A DNA stretch of 64,000 nt from Isoetes taiwanensis (Eukaryota; Streptophyta; Lycopodiopsida; Isoetales; Isoetaceae), in NCBI GenBank assembly GCA_021234155.1, contig JAJEKV010000003.1:26516233-26580232 (forward strand), given 5' to 3'. How positions within the stretch are numbered: position 1 is the first letter of the stretch; every line of letters begins with the position of its first letter. The position numbers and the translations under genes were made by a program. Positions 46,760 to 59,932 of this stretch are shown in pieces. The notes below the pieces were generated by a model. That model saw only the letters and a program-made list of their open reading frames with translations. It had not been told where the DNA came from and searched no databases.

Positions 46760-48022
46760 ATTTTCGATGTTCATAATTTAGGGTTTAGACTTAAGTATCT
46801 GTCTGAGCACATGGCATTGGCAAATGCCGCCGTCTGGTAGAATATTTCAGACGGCCATTATTTCTTATTTTTTGCTCAAGATACCCGGTTTCATGGATTT
46901 CGGAGCAAAAAAAAATCCGGAATCCCTTGCTTGTCCTCGATGGCCATTCTAGAATGTGGGATCTAGCCCCCCTAAACCCACCCCCGAAATCCCATCCTGG
47001 CGGATCTTGGCGTAGAGGCGCCACATTCAAGCTCAACCGCCCGATGACTACGACACATCCTACACGTCTGCTCATGGTCCGGGATTCCCATGACAAGATC
47101 CTGGGGGTGGGTTCCACGAGGAGGCTATCCCTGAAGGTGGGATCCCTACCTTAAACCCGTCCGACAGAATCTCCGACTGTGAGGATCGGATCTAAAGCCA
47201 ATCTCTGCCGCCGAATAATGGCGGCGCATCCTGTCGGAATCTCTACTATGTGATTCCAAAACCTGGAACTGCCCATCATGCCACTAGACGGGGGATCACA
47301 ACTTTCTTATCCCGACGTGTTGTAGCTCCAGGCAATCGCAGCTGCCGATCCATGGCGCCACATCCCCGACCTCCGTTGTGTCGCATCACCATCCGAGATC
47401 ACATTGGAGAGATCCCGAAGGGTGGTGCCTTGAATGGGAGCTCATGTCAGATGGTAGCACTATATAGAGATCCCAGTGCATGGATCCAAGTTTCAATCTA
47501 GGCCCCTCAATCCTCGAGGGAGAATCCACGCCCTTCGTCAAAATAAGCCCAAATCGGCACTGAGATTGGTGCAAAAAAATGCTACTAGAGGAAATGGACG
47601 AAGAACCCACAAGAGGAATGAATTACAAAGAGCAAAGAGAGCAGGTAAGTGACTTTATGTGCCTGATTTGTCATTACCTTGCATGGTCTTGAAAATGTGC
47701 ATTGCCGTCCAGCTTCAAGAAAGCATATGGTACAGCAACCTGTAGAAGGTTTCTTTGATCACAAAAAATTGCTATGGAACGCAGAGGAGCACTCCCTACC
47801 ATCTGGGGACCCAATAATTGTCATGGTTTATTGCATTCCTACTCGATGAGTTTTTTACTGTGTTGATGTGAGCAAAATTTTAGAGAAGCTCCTTGCAATT
47901 TTTACCTAACGAGCATTGTATCTCAGCGACATCTAATCCCTCCAACGAAGGACTCCTATCTGTCATTGAAAAGGTATGACAGATTGACATTGTCAATACT
48001 GTTTGATGTTTAGGATTGATAG
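46760..48022. other. Upstream region of the cytochrome c-like gene, unassigned
   Basis: About 1.26 kb. GC-richer blocks near 46950-47450 contain short inverted motifs (for example GCCGCCGAATAATGGCGGC at 47206-47224), but no gene I can support. The last five bases, GATAG (48018-48022), would be the target-site duplication of copy B. Confidence 0.4.
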
Positions 48023-49846
48023 TGTGACGTCCCCTACTCGTATACGGTGCCCTCACCGTATACAAACAGGAGTTCATCCCCCATACCAGCTCCATGCTAG
48101 TACAGGGCCCTCCACATAACACTGCAACCGTGACGGGTTCCAGTGGGAAGAGTGGAAGGGTCATTGCACCCCGTCTCCCTCAGGGCCTACCTAGCTGCGG
48201 AAGCGTAAACATACATGTCAGTAGCACATACATCAATATCATATGACCATCACGAAGGATGGCCCTGCACATATCTGCATAGACAAAGATCAGCACATCT
48301 CATGGGGAATCCTACCCAAGGCTCAGACTCAAAGGGATGACTGACGGCTTGGGTCTCCAGAGTTCATTGCAGACAGAATTCATGGCAATGGATTTGGCTG
48401 GCACATGAACATGGCTTAGGGTTGTCCACTCCATCCGCCCCTCCTGCGTACACTTTGCAGATAGGTTGAAGAACTTCGGGGTTGGACCATAGCCTGCCGG
48501 GATCATAGCCAAAGGGGCTATAGCCAGGTTACATCTCCCCAGACCCGATGAGGCAGGTAGGGAGGTTTCTCTCCCACCAGATGATCAATGCCATAGCAGG
48601 CAGACTAGAGGACACCAACTGTCCGTACTCGACTTTAACCCACTTGAAGGGAACTACCACCCGCGACCGGGTCCGGCCCCTGTGCCGGCACAACCAATCG
48701 CACCACGGGACCTCGGCTGAAACCCCTGGTGGCACCGTCACCGAGCCGCGACTCTTATCCCTAGCGGGTGTCGAACTCATACTTTCGGGGTGCACGCGGT
48801 CCACGAAAAGTATTAAAACACTAGTCTGCAGTGCTCTCGGGTAGACTTTACATCCCAGAGAGAGCAACCGCTATGGACACAGACCACCCTTATCAACCTG
48901 GTGACCCTAAGAACACAACACGGGCTGGCTGTTAATGCAGCGGGGCCGCAACTTCTGATTGTGCTAGAGAGGCTACTCTAGGAGCATCAACTACAAAGCT
49001 TTAGGTCTCTACCCCCTTCCCAATACAAGGAGTTCACGAGATACATCATCCATGTACATCCGCGGAAGAACTAAAGAACAAGATCTAATCTATATCATAG
49101 AGTTAGGTTCTTTAGTTAGAATCTGCTATCTAGAGTTCTAGAGGGCTGCTATGGCCAACCTAATAGGCTAAACCTCTTTTGATTCAATGACTAAAAGCGG
49201 GGGTTTAGACTATCTAATTGGCCAAATACCTGATCCTTGAGAGACTCCTCGACTGAGCTTCGACCATCCTGTTTGAAACGGCTCGAATCTAGAGAAACTA
49301 AGGTTGCAATTCTCCCGGTCAGTGCGGGATGCGGTTTTAATTTGAGGCGGACCAAAGCAGTTCTTAAAAACCTAAAATCGAAAATTAGGTTAGTTAGGGT
49401 TTCCAACCCTATATAGACAAGGGGGGTGGCTAGGGTTTCCAATTATCCCCTTTTGGCATGTGGGATAATTGGTAATGGGCCCACTTGCCTTTAAGGGCTA
49501 GGTGGCCAAATGTGCCCACATGGAAATGTGTGCACCCAAATGTGCTCACATGGAAATGTGTGCACATTAATGAATGTGTACATTGGAAAATGTGCACATT
49601 AATTGCTCCTATGGGTATGGCCCACTTGGCATCAAGTGGCCACATGGAAATGTGTGCCCACATTAATGTGTACATTGGAAAATGTGCACATTAATACTAA
49701 TGCACACTCTTAGCAAGTTGCCCCCTAGGGGCTACCCACTTGGCTATCGTTGGCATTACCGTCAATGGGGTGGCGTGTAATGCGGCGTGGCGGTGGCGAT
49801 ACAATATATCGTCACCGGGAGTGATTTGTGTCTTTGGAACGTCACA
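48023..49846 (-). repeat. 3' LTR of copy B
   Basis: It starts TGTGACGTCC and ends GGAACGTCACA, 1,824 bp. It matches the copy-A LTRs in the first 500 bp and near the end, with diverged middle parts. Confidence 0.9.
49500..49690. repeat. Tandem repeat in copy-B LTR
   Basis: Units of the type CACATGGAAATGTGTG and ACATTGGAAAATGTGC are repeated several times. The place corresponds to the array at 1650-1745. Confidence 0.7.
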
Positions 49847-49859
49847 TTCTCCCCACCTT
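49847..49859 (-). promoter_or_regulatory. Polypurine tract of copy B
   Basis: AAGGTGGGGAGAA on the minus strand, next to the 3' LTR, identical to that of copy A. Confidence 0.9.
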
Positions 49860-50715
49860 GAAATGATGCTGTCCGCAGCATCGTGGTTCTCCCCACCTTG
49901 GGATCTTCCTAACCTGCAATCAACCTGATGCATACGATATACTACTATAATACTTACACGTTTATTATGATTACCTTAAGGTAATACTTTTATCACATTA
50001 TTATATTATAAAATAACTTATCAATTCACAACATTACTAAACAGATTACTCCAACTTCACTTAACATTACGATTGAGTTTATCAAAATTTTAAAATTAAC
50101 GTTCGAGGTACCCTTGATTTCTTGCAACACATTCCAACAAAATTTGTGTTGCAAGTCTTCGTAGCTCGACCTCCTTACCCTCCGGAGCGCTCTACTGGCC
50201 TGCAGGTCGACACTACGTTAGTACCATTTAATTATTAATTAAAATTTTTGGTTATATGGTGACCACCCCACCTATCTACATGGATGCATGGCTAATCTCC
50301 TTAGGGAAGAGGGTGAATCTTCCATTATGGCCCTTGAGAGGCGGCCTACATGCCTATATGCCGCTCATGCCTACACCTCTAGTTGCCCAGCGTGGAGGAT
50401 ATCCTTCTCGCGTGGGGGCGCGAAGGATAGATTCCTCCTATCAAAGCATATATGGGGCTAAAGGTGCTTTTCCTATGAATGCATTCCTCAATGACCTCCT
50501 TTCTCTAGAGGTGGAGTCTACTTCCGTGGGGCAAGTAGACTTTCTAATCTACTTCCACTTTCGCCCAGGCGGAAGCGGTCATGCCTACATTGACATTACA
50601 CCACGCCCTAGGGATCACCGTAGTGGTCCCATCATCGGTGACAACGCATGCGACCCATACTAAGCGTGGGTGGCATCGTGATTAATCTTAACTATACAAA
50701 GCATTAACCTACACA
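49860..50715 (-). other. 3' untranslated region of copy B
   Basis: Homologous to 1890-2749; no gene supported. Confidence 0.65.
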
Positions 50716-52579
50716 AATCGACATGCACGAGCGATTTCTTGGGAGATGACCTTGCCGTCCCATTGCTCCATAAAGCGTAGATGCTTTGCTTTACTAAATC
50801 TTTCTTAAGTACCCACGTCGCGTCTTCCAGCGGTAAGTGTTTCCACTTGACTAAGTCTTTGGAGGAATTACGATCTCCTCGTTTTCTTGAAAGCTTTATC
50901 AAGAATCAATTCTGGAACTATCTCCGGTTGTTCCTCCGTCATTTCCAACAGTTTGGCGAATCAAGACTTAAATGCGGACTTGGGGTATGCCTCTTGACAA
51001 ACTCACGTGGAAGACCTTATGAATCTTTAGGTGTCTTTGGCAAGTCTAGCTTGTAGGCTTGATTGCCTAGTTTCTCGACTATTCGAAGGTCCAGCCCACC
51101 TTGGAGCAAGCTTCTTGCAATTGCCGATCTGAGCTTAGCTGCTTCACCTTAATCTTGAGCCAAACATCATCTCCAACCCGAACTCTCTTCTTTTGTTTGA
51201 TGCTTGTCGGCGATGCTCTTTTTAAACGACTTCTTCTTTGCTAGCGGATAGCCACGAACTTCCTCTACAAGGCTGCTGCATATCGGCCAACATCTGGCTG
51301 CTTGAAACTTCCACTTTTGACCGCGGGGTTGTGCCAAATTGTGCGGAGTTAAACAGCGATAGCCGTAATTGATCATAAACGGCGACATTTGGGATGATTC
51401 TGCTTGGTGCTATTGTATGCAAACTCCACCAAGTGAATAAATTCTTCCCACATACCTTGCTTATTCGGACATAGTTTAGTAGCATGTCCTCTAAAATCCT
51501 GTTGGTCCGCTCCGTCGGCCATCCGTCGAGGATGATATGCCGTGCTCATGGATAACCGTGCGGATGATCGTCGCAAAGAGGTCTTGCCAAAAGGCACTCA
51601 TGAACCCGGATCCCCATGGGAGATGATCTCCCTTGGCATGCCATGAAGCACGAAGATCTCTTTGGTGAAGAGCTTTCTTTGTATCCATGGTACGTATGCG
51701 TGGTTACGCAAGGCACAAAATGTGCCATCTTCGACAACTTGTCGACCACTACCATTAAGGCATCCTTGCCTCTCAATCGTCCTTAGGAGTCACGTGATGA
51801 AATCCATCTTGATTACCTCCCACTTAGCGTTTGGCACCGCTAATGGCTCTAATGCCCACGGAATTGAAGCTGCTCCGCCTTAAATCTGGCGGCATAGGCG
51901 ACATTCCTTGATGTAGCGAGCTATTTGCTTCTTCATTCACGGCCAATAATAGGCTGCTGCGCGCTTTGAAATATGTTTTCATGAATCCCGCATGGCCGGC
52001 TATTGGGGCTGTTGTGCGTGTCGTGGAGGATCAACTTCCTTACACACGATGATTCGATTTCGCACAACTTGTTCTTATGGTATAACAGGTTGCCTTCCTT
52101 CTTATAATGCTTGAAGGCCTCCCGCTCTTTATCTGTTCTAGCCTCCTTAGAAAGGCTTGCCCACACCTCCTTGAAATCCACGTCCGTTGGCAAGGACTCT
52201 TCAATCCTCTTACCAAAGTTCTTTGGAGGCGTCGAAATTGCATTGCAATGTACTCTAGTTGTCAGGGGATGCCTTGAAAACGCATCTGCTACCACATTGA
52301 GCTTCCCCGGCTTGTAAACTATATGAAAGTCATATTCCTCGAGGAACTCCATCCATCTCCGCTGCCTCCAGTTAAGGTGTGGTTGCGTGAATACATATTG
52401 GAGGCTCGATGGTGGGGTATCAATTGGAACTTCCTTCCCAAGAGATAATGCCTCCATATTCTTAATGCCACGACAACCGCAAGCAACTCTTGATGCGTGC
52501 GTTGGGTAGGCAGCGTCTCGGCGTCGTTCATCTTCACGGAATCATACGCTACCACACGCTCTTCTTGCATAAGCACCAC
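50716..52579 (-). pseudogene. RNase H, integrase and chromodomain (copy B)
   Basis: Pieces in all three minus frames match copy A: RNase H end (LQYVFTQPHLNWRQRRWMEF), zinc region start (NKLCEIESSCVRKLILHDTH), part of the core (GKDALMVVVDKLSKMAHF), the C-terminal SPFMINYGYRCLTP, and the chromodomain (DLVKWKHLPLEDATWVLKKD). After the chromodomain the codon that is TAG in copy A is CAG here. Frameshifts are dense, several at CTG/CAG positions. Confidence 0.88.
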
Positions 52580-53530
52580 ACTTTTTGTAGCTATCTTACT
52601 CGCATCTGTTGCGACAAGCTTATCTTTCTCGGGGGTCGGCGGGGTTAAAACCGGGGGGCTGTTGTTAAAGCTTCCTTCAACAATTCAAACCCCTTTTGGG
52701 CTTTCTTGTGCCAATGTTCTACCCAATCTTTCACCTTCTCTGCCCCTCGTCCAGTGCATTAGCGGGGCTGCTATCTTAGCAAAGTTCTTCCGCGAACTTC
52801 TGTAGTACCACAACTGGCCGTAGGAAACTTACGACTTCATGGACATTCTTGGTAGCCGACCCTTTGAATGACGGCCTCAATCTTGGCGGGGTCTGTTGAG
52901 ATGCCTTCTGCTGAGATCACATGACCTAGATACTCCACCTTTTACATTGGCGGTGGCGCCGACAACTTGGCGCATGGCCGGTGCCTCTTCAACTTCTCTA
53001 GCACTCTTCTCAAGTGTTGTACGTGCTCTTCAAGGGATCTGCTATACACCAAAATGTCGTCAAAGAAAACAATCACAAAGGTGTCCAGGAACTCCCTGAA
53101 GATATCGTTCATGAGCCTCATGAACGTTGCGGGGGCATTTGATAAGCCGAAAGGCATTACTGTGAACTCATAATGCCCATACCGCGTTCTGAAGGCGGTC
53201 TTATGGATATCTTCTTCCTTTATCCTGATCTGATGATATCCTGACCTTAAGTCGATTTTGGAGAAGATCTTTGCACCTTGGAGCTGATCCATCAAGTCGT
53301 CTGATCTTGGGAGCGCGTACTTGTTCTTAATGGTGTGCTTATTCAACTGTCTATAGTCTATGCATCCTCAAGGATCCATCCTTCTTCTTGACAAAAGAAT
53401 GGGCTCCAAGCGGCGAGACACTAGGTCTAATGAAACCTAGGTCAAGCGGCTCACCTATCTGCTTCTTCAGACTCCGACAACTCTGTGTTGTCATTCTATA
53501 TGGAGCCTTGCTTGTTGGCTTTGTTCGGTT
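52580..53530 (-). pseudogene. Reverse transcriptase (copy B)
   Basis: A clean 134-codon stretch (53346-52942) covers [17 protein letters not shown] through the catalytic FFDDILVYS to [14 protein letters not shown]. Upstream ([12 protein letters not shown]-like) and downstream thumb parts are present in other frames. The FDD catalytic aspartates are intact. Confidence 0.9.
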
Positions 53531-54290
53531 TAGTGCTATTTACTTTTCGACTCCCCTATAAGGAGGGGGCTGCTTGATCTCATCACGGAAAGAGATCATG
53601 GAACTCGGATTAGCCGAGATACTTGCCCGGCAACTTGCCGGCGTTGTCTTCCTTGCTTCCTCCTGATTCCGGCTCACTAATCTCAAGCTTGAAGATGTAT
53701 GCCACTTGCTCACTCTTGATGCACTTGAGCAGTAGTTTAGAAGACATGCACCGCATGATGGGAACAACCGTTACTGTTATCTCAATGATCTTGCCGTCGG
53801 GCGTTGGGAAGGTCACCTTCCGCTTTCCACGATCGATAATGGCCCTGCTGGCCCAAGGTACTCCATTCCTATGATCAAGTCATACTTTCCAATGCCCATT
53901 ACTTCGCTCCCATCTGGATATTAATCCACGGCAAGTCGATGTCGAAGTTAATTCTCTTGCCGCCCGTCGCCTTCTTGCACCACTTGCTAAAACAACGGGT
54001 CTTGGCTTTGACTTTAGCGGCTTCAACTTCAACATCTGAACCATTACGGGGATGCAAAGTTATGGCTACTTCACGAGTCTATCAAGACTATGAATGACTT
54101 AGCTTTAGCCTTCCCTCTTGTGGAAATTACCTTATCTTGGCTCTCTTTACTTGCTCTGTATCTATTAAGCGGCAAAGATATGACCTCACCACAGATGTAG
54201 TCGCGGGCCTCTTAAGTCGTCGTCCGGCCAGGGCTTCCCAATCTCCCAACTCCGCTAGAGCTGCACTCATGGCGTAGGGGCGGTTTCTTT
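53531..54290 (-). pseudogene. Protease region (copy B)
   Basis: Fragments corresponding to copy A 5515-6297 are recognisable (ITVTVVPIMRCMSSKLLLK, then PPYRGVE), but the DSGS active-site stretch near 54060-54090 is damaged. Several frameshifts. Confidence 0.75.
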
Positions 54291-55507
54291 GTCCTATGGC
54301 CCGGTGGAAGCACCTCGCTCTTTGCTTTTCTATGCACTCCTGCCTCTTTTCCTTGGGCATTGCTTGCAAAAGGATTGCCTTTGCTTTGGAGTAGTTTGAC
54401 CTCTCACCTTGTCCTTGAAGGACACACCTTCTTCTCCTGCTGCTTCCCACGGTTCCCACCATATGGGGCTCTAGGCTGGACACAATTTGCTGCCACAGGG
54501 CTATAGCTTCCTGTCGCCTTGCCTTTCTCACGGAAATCTTTTGCTGCTTGTGCCCGCTATTACGAGGTCACGCCCCACGCAAGCTTATAGCCTTGGATTA
54601 CGCTTCGTCTTGTCCTAGGGTTTATTGCTCTCTGAAGCTTGCGGATCTCCTCATTCAGCCCCTCGATATAGCTCTCTCTTTGCATGCTTCTCTCCCAACC
54701 CGGCACATCTGACCTTAGCCTCATGAATTCCTCTCCTCTGTATATTTCTGAACCGATTTGTTGCCTTGCTGCAACACAATAAAATTCTTTGCATCATCTT
54801 TGGACTTATGTCCCCTTGGAGCGTAATGGCGCTTGAAGGCTTTAGCAAACTTTCTAAACTTACAAGCATCCTGCTTAAGCCGTGTGCCTTTGCATACCCC
54901 TTCCACCAAATCCGGCGGCTCCTTTCAAGTTGGCTGTTGCAACTCGCCCCTTGTCCTTATCCTTCATACCATAAGCATTTCCGTACTAAGCCCATTTAGA
55001 TCCAGCCATGCCTCTGCTTCCAAGCGACGCTGTTCTCCCCGAGAGCTGTTCGATTCAGGGCCTTCCATACATTGCCCAGTCGCGGAATCTACCTTCTTAC
55101 GGTAGTCGGAGGCCACAGTATCTCTTTAATCGTCCCTCACAGGGTGTTCCTCTTGCCTTCCCTCTGTTGGTTCTGAGCACGCTCTTCCTCCTCCTCAGTC
55201 AGATGCGAGTCTGAACTTGAGTCGGAAGATTCGGTTGGGGATCTCCTTCTCTTGCTCCTCTTCTGTCCCTTCCTTCCCTCAGAGCTGATGCTTGCGGCAT
55301 CGAGCATTGCCACCCGAACCTACTCACCTTGCCGCGGGGCGGTAATGCCTTTATCGCTCCCGGATCCGTCCTCATCCCGGGCTATCTCACCTTTCTGGGT
55401 CATGGGTTCCCCTATCTTCAAATAGGTTCCTTGCGGGGGTGGTGCAGGCGGGGTTTGCTCTTCTATAAGGTCTCGCAGTTGTCGTTCCCCTGCGCTTAGC
55501 CCTCTAG
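54291..55507 (-). pseudogene. Gag (copy B)
   Basis: Pieces match copy A gag: KFAKAFKRHYAPRGHKS, QQGNKSVQKYTEE and MPKEKRQECIEKQ. As in copy A the region starts at a CAG (55508-55510) that could be a 3' splice site. Frames are broken repeatedly. Confidence 0.78.
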
Positions 55508-55688
55508 CTGCATCCACAAGTGATTAATGGCTATATGGTTAGTTCCATTTGTTCTCTTGCATTGTTTATGTTTGTTGGTATAATTGTGGAACAACATACA
55601 TCAATAAAACATTTAAAGTGCAACAGAATTGTATTTATATGTCATATAATATTTTAGGTACAAAAAGTCTCCGGGATCAAGAGTCTAA
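55508..55688 (-). other. AT-rich spacer, possible intron before gag (copy B)
   Basis: It has the same position and same length (181 bp) as 7522-7702, and ends GGATGCAG on the minus strand. Length and acceptor are conserved although the sequence has drifted. Confidence 0.4.
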
Positions 55689-57209
55689 CTAGTCTTGAAA
55701 TCGCCGGTAAGACGGATTGTCTTCAAGAAACTTCTTAACTTGGGCCGTCCCTACCGAGTGACCCAAGTTCCTGATGATGCTTGCCGGCGAGCCTCCCTGG
55801 ATGGCTCTCACCAGGTCTTCTACCCTGCGGTTGGATGTAAGGGCCGCGATCCTTTGCTAATCTCCCCCGTCGGTGGGGAATGGCGGTGAGTCGAAGAGGT
55901 CAAGTGCCATTGCCCTCTTGACTAAAACGGCATAGTCGACATTTGCTTGCTATTCGAGCATGCTGCCGGAAGCACGAGAGTGCAATCAGCATAAACACTC
56001 CTTCTTAGCCTCACGGGACTGAACTTGCGGTGGATTACCGCTATTCTCCCATCCATCGGCCGATGGTAAGTAGTACTGGCGACACAATGTCGTTGTGTGT
56101 CGCGAAGTTTCTCCGCTTGTTTTGGCCTCCAGCTCTGTAGGCCCGGCGTACTTCGTCGACCTCTACTTGGTGAGCTCCTGTAGTCTTCAATTGTCGCGGT
56201 CGAGCCTCCTGAGGTCGATTCCTTCTCCTTTTGGCAAGGGTGATATTGAAGGACCCGGCATTGGGATACTGCGTGGTCTTCCCACGGATCCCCATCTCTC
56301 TTGGAGGCGAGGAACTCCTCCTCTGTTGGCGGCTCCCTTCGTCCATCAATTGCACGATCTTTGCTATAGGCACGGATGTCGGAGGTCGTCTCCCCCCTGT
56401 GTAGGTGTCGGACTCCCTCACTTGGGCGGGAAGTCGATGCTCCCCTGGACGATGAAGTCGTCCAGTCGGTCTAGCCGCCCGGTGGAGTAGTTAGTCCAAC
56501 TCGAGCTCCCTCTCCCTACATTGGGGAGGTTACGGATGTCGCCGAGGAGTAGATACTCCTCTCCGTCGATGATGATAGGGGCTAGGCTTGTGATGCCTAG
56601 CCCAAGTGGGGAGCAACTTCGATGCCCCGGCTCTGCTTTCGAAGTTGATCAGCTCCTGCTCTCCTTGGCGCCGTTCTTCGTCCGAGTCGAGCTCGTGTAT
56701 CCTTAGTCGTCGACTCTTCTTCATCCTCTCTTGCTTCTTGTTCTTGTTGATCTTTAGCAGCAGCATTTGCCCTTCCTTCTGCTTCGGCTATGGGGTCTAC
56801 CTCCATCGGAGGGATAGAGGTTGCCCCCATCGGGTTCTCGGCGGTGGGGGATAAGAAGATGGCTAGGGCGGCGTAAGAGAAGTACTTGGTCCCGTTGGCT
56901 ATCGGGGACCATGTAGTCGGCAGCCTTTATAGCCTTGTTGGTCAAATATTTGGCGATGTTGGGGACATCGCCCAAGGCTGCTTGAAGGGATGGGCGGGGA
57001 ACGAAATATCCTATGCAAGGGGGGACTTGAACAAGGGAGGGTCCTACCCGAGCCTGAAATTCTGCTAGCACCTGCCTATATGCTGGGGTTGCGTTCAGCG
57101 TAGCTTGGATGTCAATTTCTTTCACAAAGACTTGGAAGATGTCATTGACATCTGCCTCAGTGGCATGGGCACTGGCGCTGTACCATCGCCCGAAATCAGC
57201 AGTGGCCAT
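55689..57209 (-). pseudogene. ORF2, conserved extra gene (copy B)
   Basis: ATG 57209 (MATADFGRWYSASAHATEAD) aligns with ATG 9246 of copy A, and the end (GTAQVKKFLEDNPSYRRFQD) aligns with the copy-A C-terminus. The N-terminal 120 residues are in one frame and contain GYFVPRPSLQAALGDVPNIA. Later parts are split over three frames. Where copy A has a TAG after Gln in the acidic tract, this copy reads QQEQEA, supporting a C-to-T origin of that stop. The function is unknown; the pattern of conservation (termini and the VPNIAKYLTNK block) points to a real protein. Confidence 0.75.
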
Positions 57210-57325
57210 TGATCTAGCAAGGAAGGGAGTATCAAACGGATGCGAGCGCGCCTCGAGGGGAGCTGAAAGATCGCCTAAGCAGTGGGGAGCAAATTTGCAG
57301 GGTGCCAATTGAGAAATGGGGAACT

Positions 57326-57333
57326 TATTTATA
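57326..57333 (-). promoter_or_regulatory. TATA box of ORF2 (copy B)
   Basis: TATAAATA on the minus strand about 120 nt before ATG 57209, the same motif and distance as before the H3-like gene. Confidence 0.6.
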
Positions 57334-57510
57334 GAAAGGGGAAAACCCTAATTTTTGGATGACCTAGATTTTACTGAGATTAGTTAATTCTGATCTATTA
57401 AGGGATGCAATTGCAAGTTCGAAGACTATTTCTAGAGTTTGAGCATGCTAAGGAGAGCTACTGAACCTATTGTGCAACTTGGAGATCATTTGGTGATGAC
57501 ATGGTACGGG

Positions 57511-57575
57511 GTCTCATACGTTGCGCCCAGCCCGATTTCTAAAATGTAGAAATCGTCTGGCATGACGTGTGAGAC
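57511..57575. repeat. Hairpin a' (copy B, ORF2 pair)
   Basis: GTCTCATACG pairs with the CGTGTGAGAC end (one wobble), with inner stem GATTTCTA / TAGAAATC. Total 65 nt. Confidence 0.85.
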
Positions 57576-57707
57576 ATGGGTCCTAATTGGGCTAGGATTA
57601 CTCAATTTAGGTGATCTAAGGCTGTAATTCTACTAATCTCATCGAGTTAGGCAGAATTGACCCCTTACTTGGTCGATTTGGAGCTGTTTTGGGCATTTTT
57701 GGGCATG

Positions 57708-57774
57708 GTCTCACACGTTGCGCCCAGCCCGATTTCTAAAATGTAGAAATCTGTCCTGGCGCGACGTGTGAGAC
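57708..57774. repeat. Hairpin b' (copy B, ORF2 pair)
   Basis: GTCTCACACGT pairs perfectly with ACGTGTGAGAC, then GCGCC/GGCGC, CAG/CTG and GATTTCTA/TAGAAATC. Exactly 67 nt as in copy A, with a different sequence. Confidence 0.9.
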
Positions 57775-58176
57775 ATCGTCTCAATTTTGCTCAAATACTC
57801 CAATTTAATTAAAACGAAGGCTAGGGATTGATATCTTGACCTATTTAAACAGGTTTGGACACTTTATTTACACAAAATTTCCTTTATATTAACAAAATTT
57901 TACAGTCATTTACAAGGTTCAAGGGCGTTCTCCCTTGATGTGTCTGGCAAGATACATATCTTGCCTCATGAGGGTGACCCTCTTCGCGTGCACTGTGCAG
58001 GCCGTTGAATCTTCAAAATGTTTCACCAAGTGGGCTTCGGCCGCCTCTTGCAAACACAGCAACATCTCGTCTGTCACGCGCATGTCCGTGTTGTATTCTT
58101 GAATGACTTCGCGGACCAGACGCTGGAACGGCGCACGGGGAATCAGGAGCCCGTAACTTTTCTGGAAGTGGCGGAT

Positions 58177-59864
58177 TGATATGGATCACACCAATGAACC
58201 ATACCTTTTATATCCCTGAAACCTTATTTAAGGCTTCTCAATCAATTCATGGTCTCCCAATCTGTAATCCATCCAGAATTGCTACATAATCCACAATCAA
58301 ACTGTTAGTAATGATAAAAGATATCTATTTGAAACAAACATACAATATAAGTTACATTGATAACTTAGATTGGCCAAGCTCTAGTTCACCAAAACCAGAG
58401 TTAGATCAAGATGCAATAACCAATGTATGATAGTTCACCACCCAACCGGGTCATTCGGTGCTATGAATTGGCAGAATTATGGCAAGGCCTGACAATCAGT
58501 TTCCACTGGTAGCTCCTCCCTCGAGCTAGGAGTCCTCAATATAAGACACCAAGAGTTAGGATCTAGGATAGTGACAGGCTATTGAATAAGAATAGCAGAA
58601 GCTCTAGGAAAAAGTAATGGCTTTCTTAGAATCAGATTCAAGAGCGAATGAGTAGAGCAGTCTTATTTGACCCCCTATCACTCTTCTGGCTATATCTCTC
58701 TTATTCGGATGACTCACAGAATGTGCCGCCCCAATTCGGAAACTAGACTCCGAGCCGGTTCCAATGAAGTAAGAATCGCCTCAATCGGAGCTCTGGGTGC
58801 CGAGATATCTGTAACTGAAGTTCAGGCTCTATTTATAGGTCTCTGCTACGACTTTAGCCCTTTTTTATTTAGCTATGCCTTTTTAGCTTCATAAATATAG
58901 ACCATAGGTTGCCTTCATTGCCTTTCCTTGCCAATAATTTGCCAAACTTAGACACCCACGCTAGTCCACCAAGACTAACTTCCAAGACCACTCCCCCGAG
59001 CTACCATATCCATATCAATTCTTCCCTTTTTGGAAGCAACTGACCTCAGTTGTAAACCACAAATTAAGCACCAATTCAATTTGTACATGAGCACCAACTC
59101 AATTCATTTTAAGGATCAAAGGCTAGTATTATGATCTCACAAATAGCACCAACTATTTATGACAATCACAACGGTTGTGGCGGCTAAAGTCGTAGCAGAG
59201 ACCTATAAATAGAGCCTGAACTTCAGTTACAGATATCTCGGCACCCAGAGCTCCGATTGAGGCGATTCTTACTTCATTGGAACCGGCTCGGAGTCTAGTT
59301 TCCGAATTGGGGCGGCACATTCTGTGAGTCATCCGAATAAGAGAGATATAGCCAGAAGAGTGATAGGGGGTCAAATAAGACTGCTCTACTCATTCGCTCT
59401 TGAATCTGATTCTAAGAAAGCCATTACTTTTTCCTAGAGCTTCTGCTATTCTTATTCAATAGCCTGTCACTATCCTAGATCCTAACTCTTGGTGTCTTAT
59501 ATTGAGGACTCCTAGCTCGAGGGAGGAGCTACCAAATGGAAACCCGATTGTCGCCTTGCCATAATTCTGCCAATTCATAGCACCGAATGACCCGGTTGGG
59601 TGGTGAACTATCATACATTGGTTATTGCATCTTGATCTAACTCTGGTTTTGGTGAACTAGAGCTTGGCCAATCTGAGTTATCAATGTAACTTATATTGTA
59701 TGTTTGTTTCAAATAGATATCTTTTATCATTACTAACAGTTTGATTGTGGATTATGTAGCAATTCTGGATGGATTACAGATTGGGAGACCATGAATTGAT
59801 TGAGAAGCCTTAAATAAGGTTTCAGGGATATAAAAGGTATGGTTCATTGGTGTGATCCATATCA
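58177..59864. repeat. 683-bp palindromic LTR arms
   Basis: 58177-58859 and 59182-59864 are inverse copies, strictly collinear, with a 322-bp spacer. Their few differences cluster at CTG/CAG sites (for example CCTGACAATCAG against CGACAATCGGG). Confidence 0.9.
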
Positions 59865-59866
59865 AT

Positions 59867-59932
59867 TGGTATCAGAGCCAATTTATTCTTAAAGTTTGCA
59901 AAGACTTTCAGGATCAATTGGTATCAGAGCCA
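59867..59932 (+). promoter_or_regulatory. Duplicated primer-binding sites (tRNA-iMet)
   Basis: TGGTATCAGAGCCA occurs at 59867-59880 and again at 59919-59932 as part of a 52-bp tandem duplication, two bases after the LTR end ATATCA. Confidence 0.85.

Noticed and set aside
57919-58176. Calling the H3-like fold a centromeric CENH3
   Set aside because: QEAAE and VTLM resemble CENH3, but loop 1 has canonical H3 length and the FQRLVRE region and C-terminal GER are H3-like. The evidence supports only an H3-derived fold.
58667-58894. Conserved small protein encoded twice (58667-58894 plus and 59153-59374 minus)
   Set aside because: The identical peptides come from the palindromic LTR arms and not from selection on a protein.
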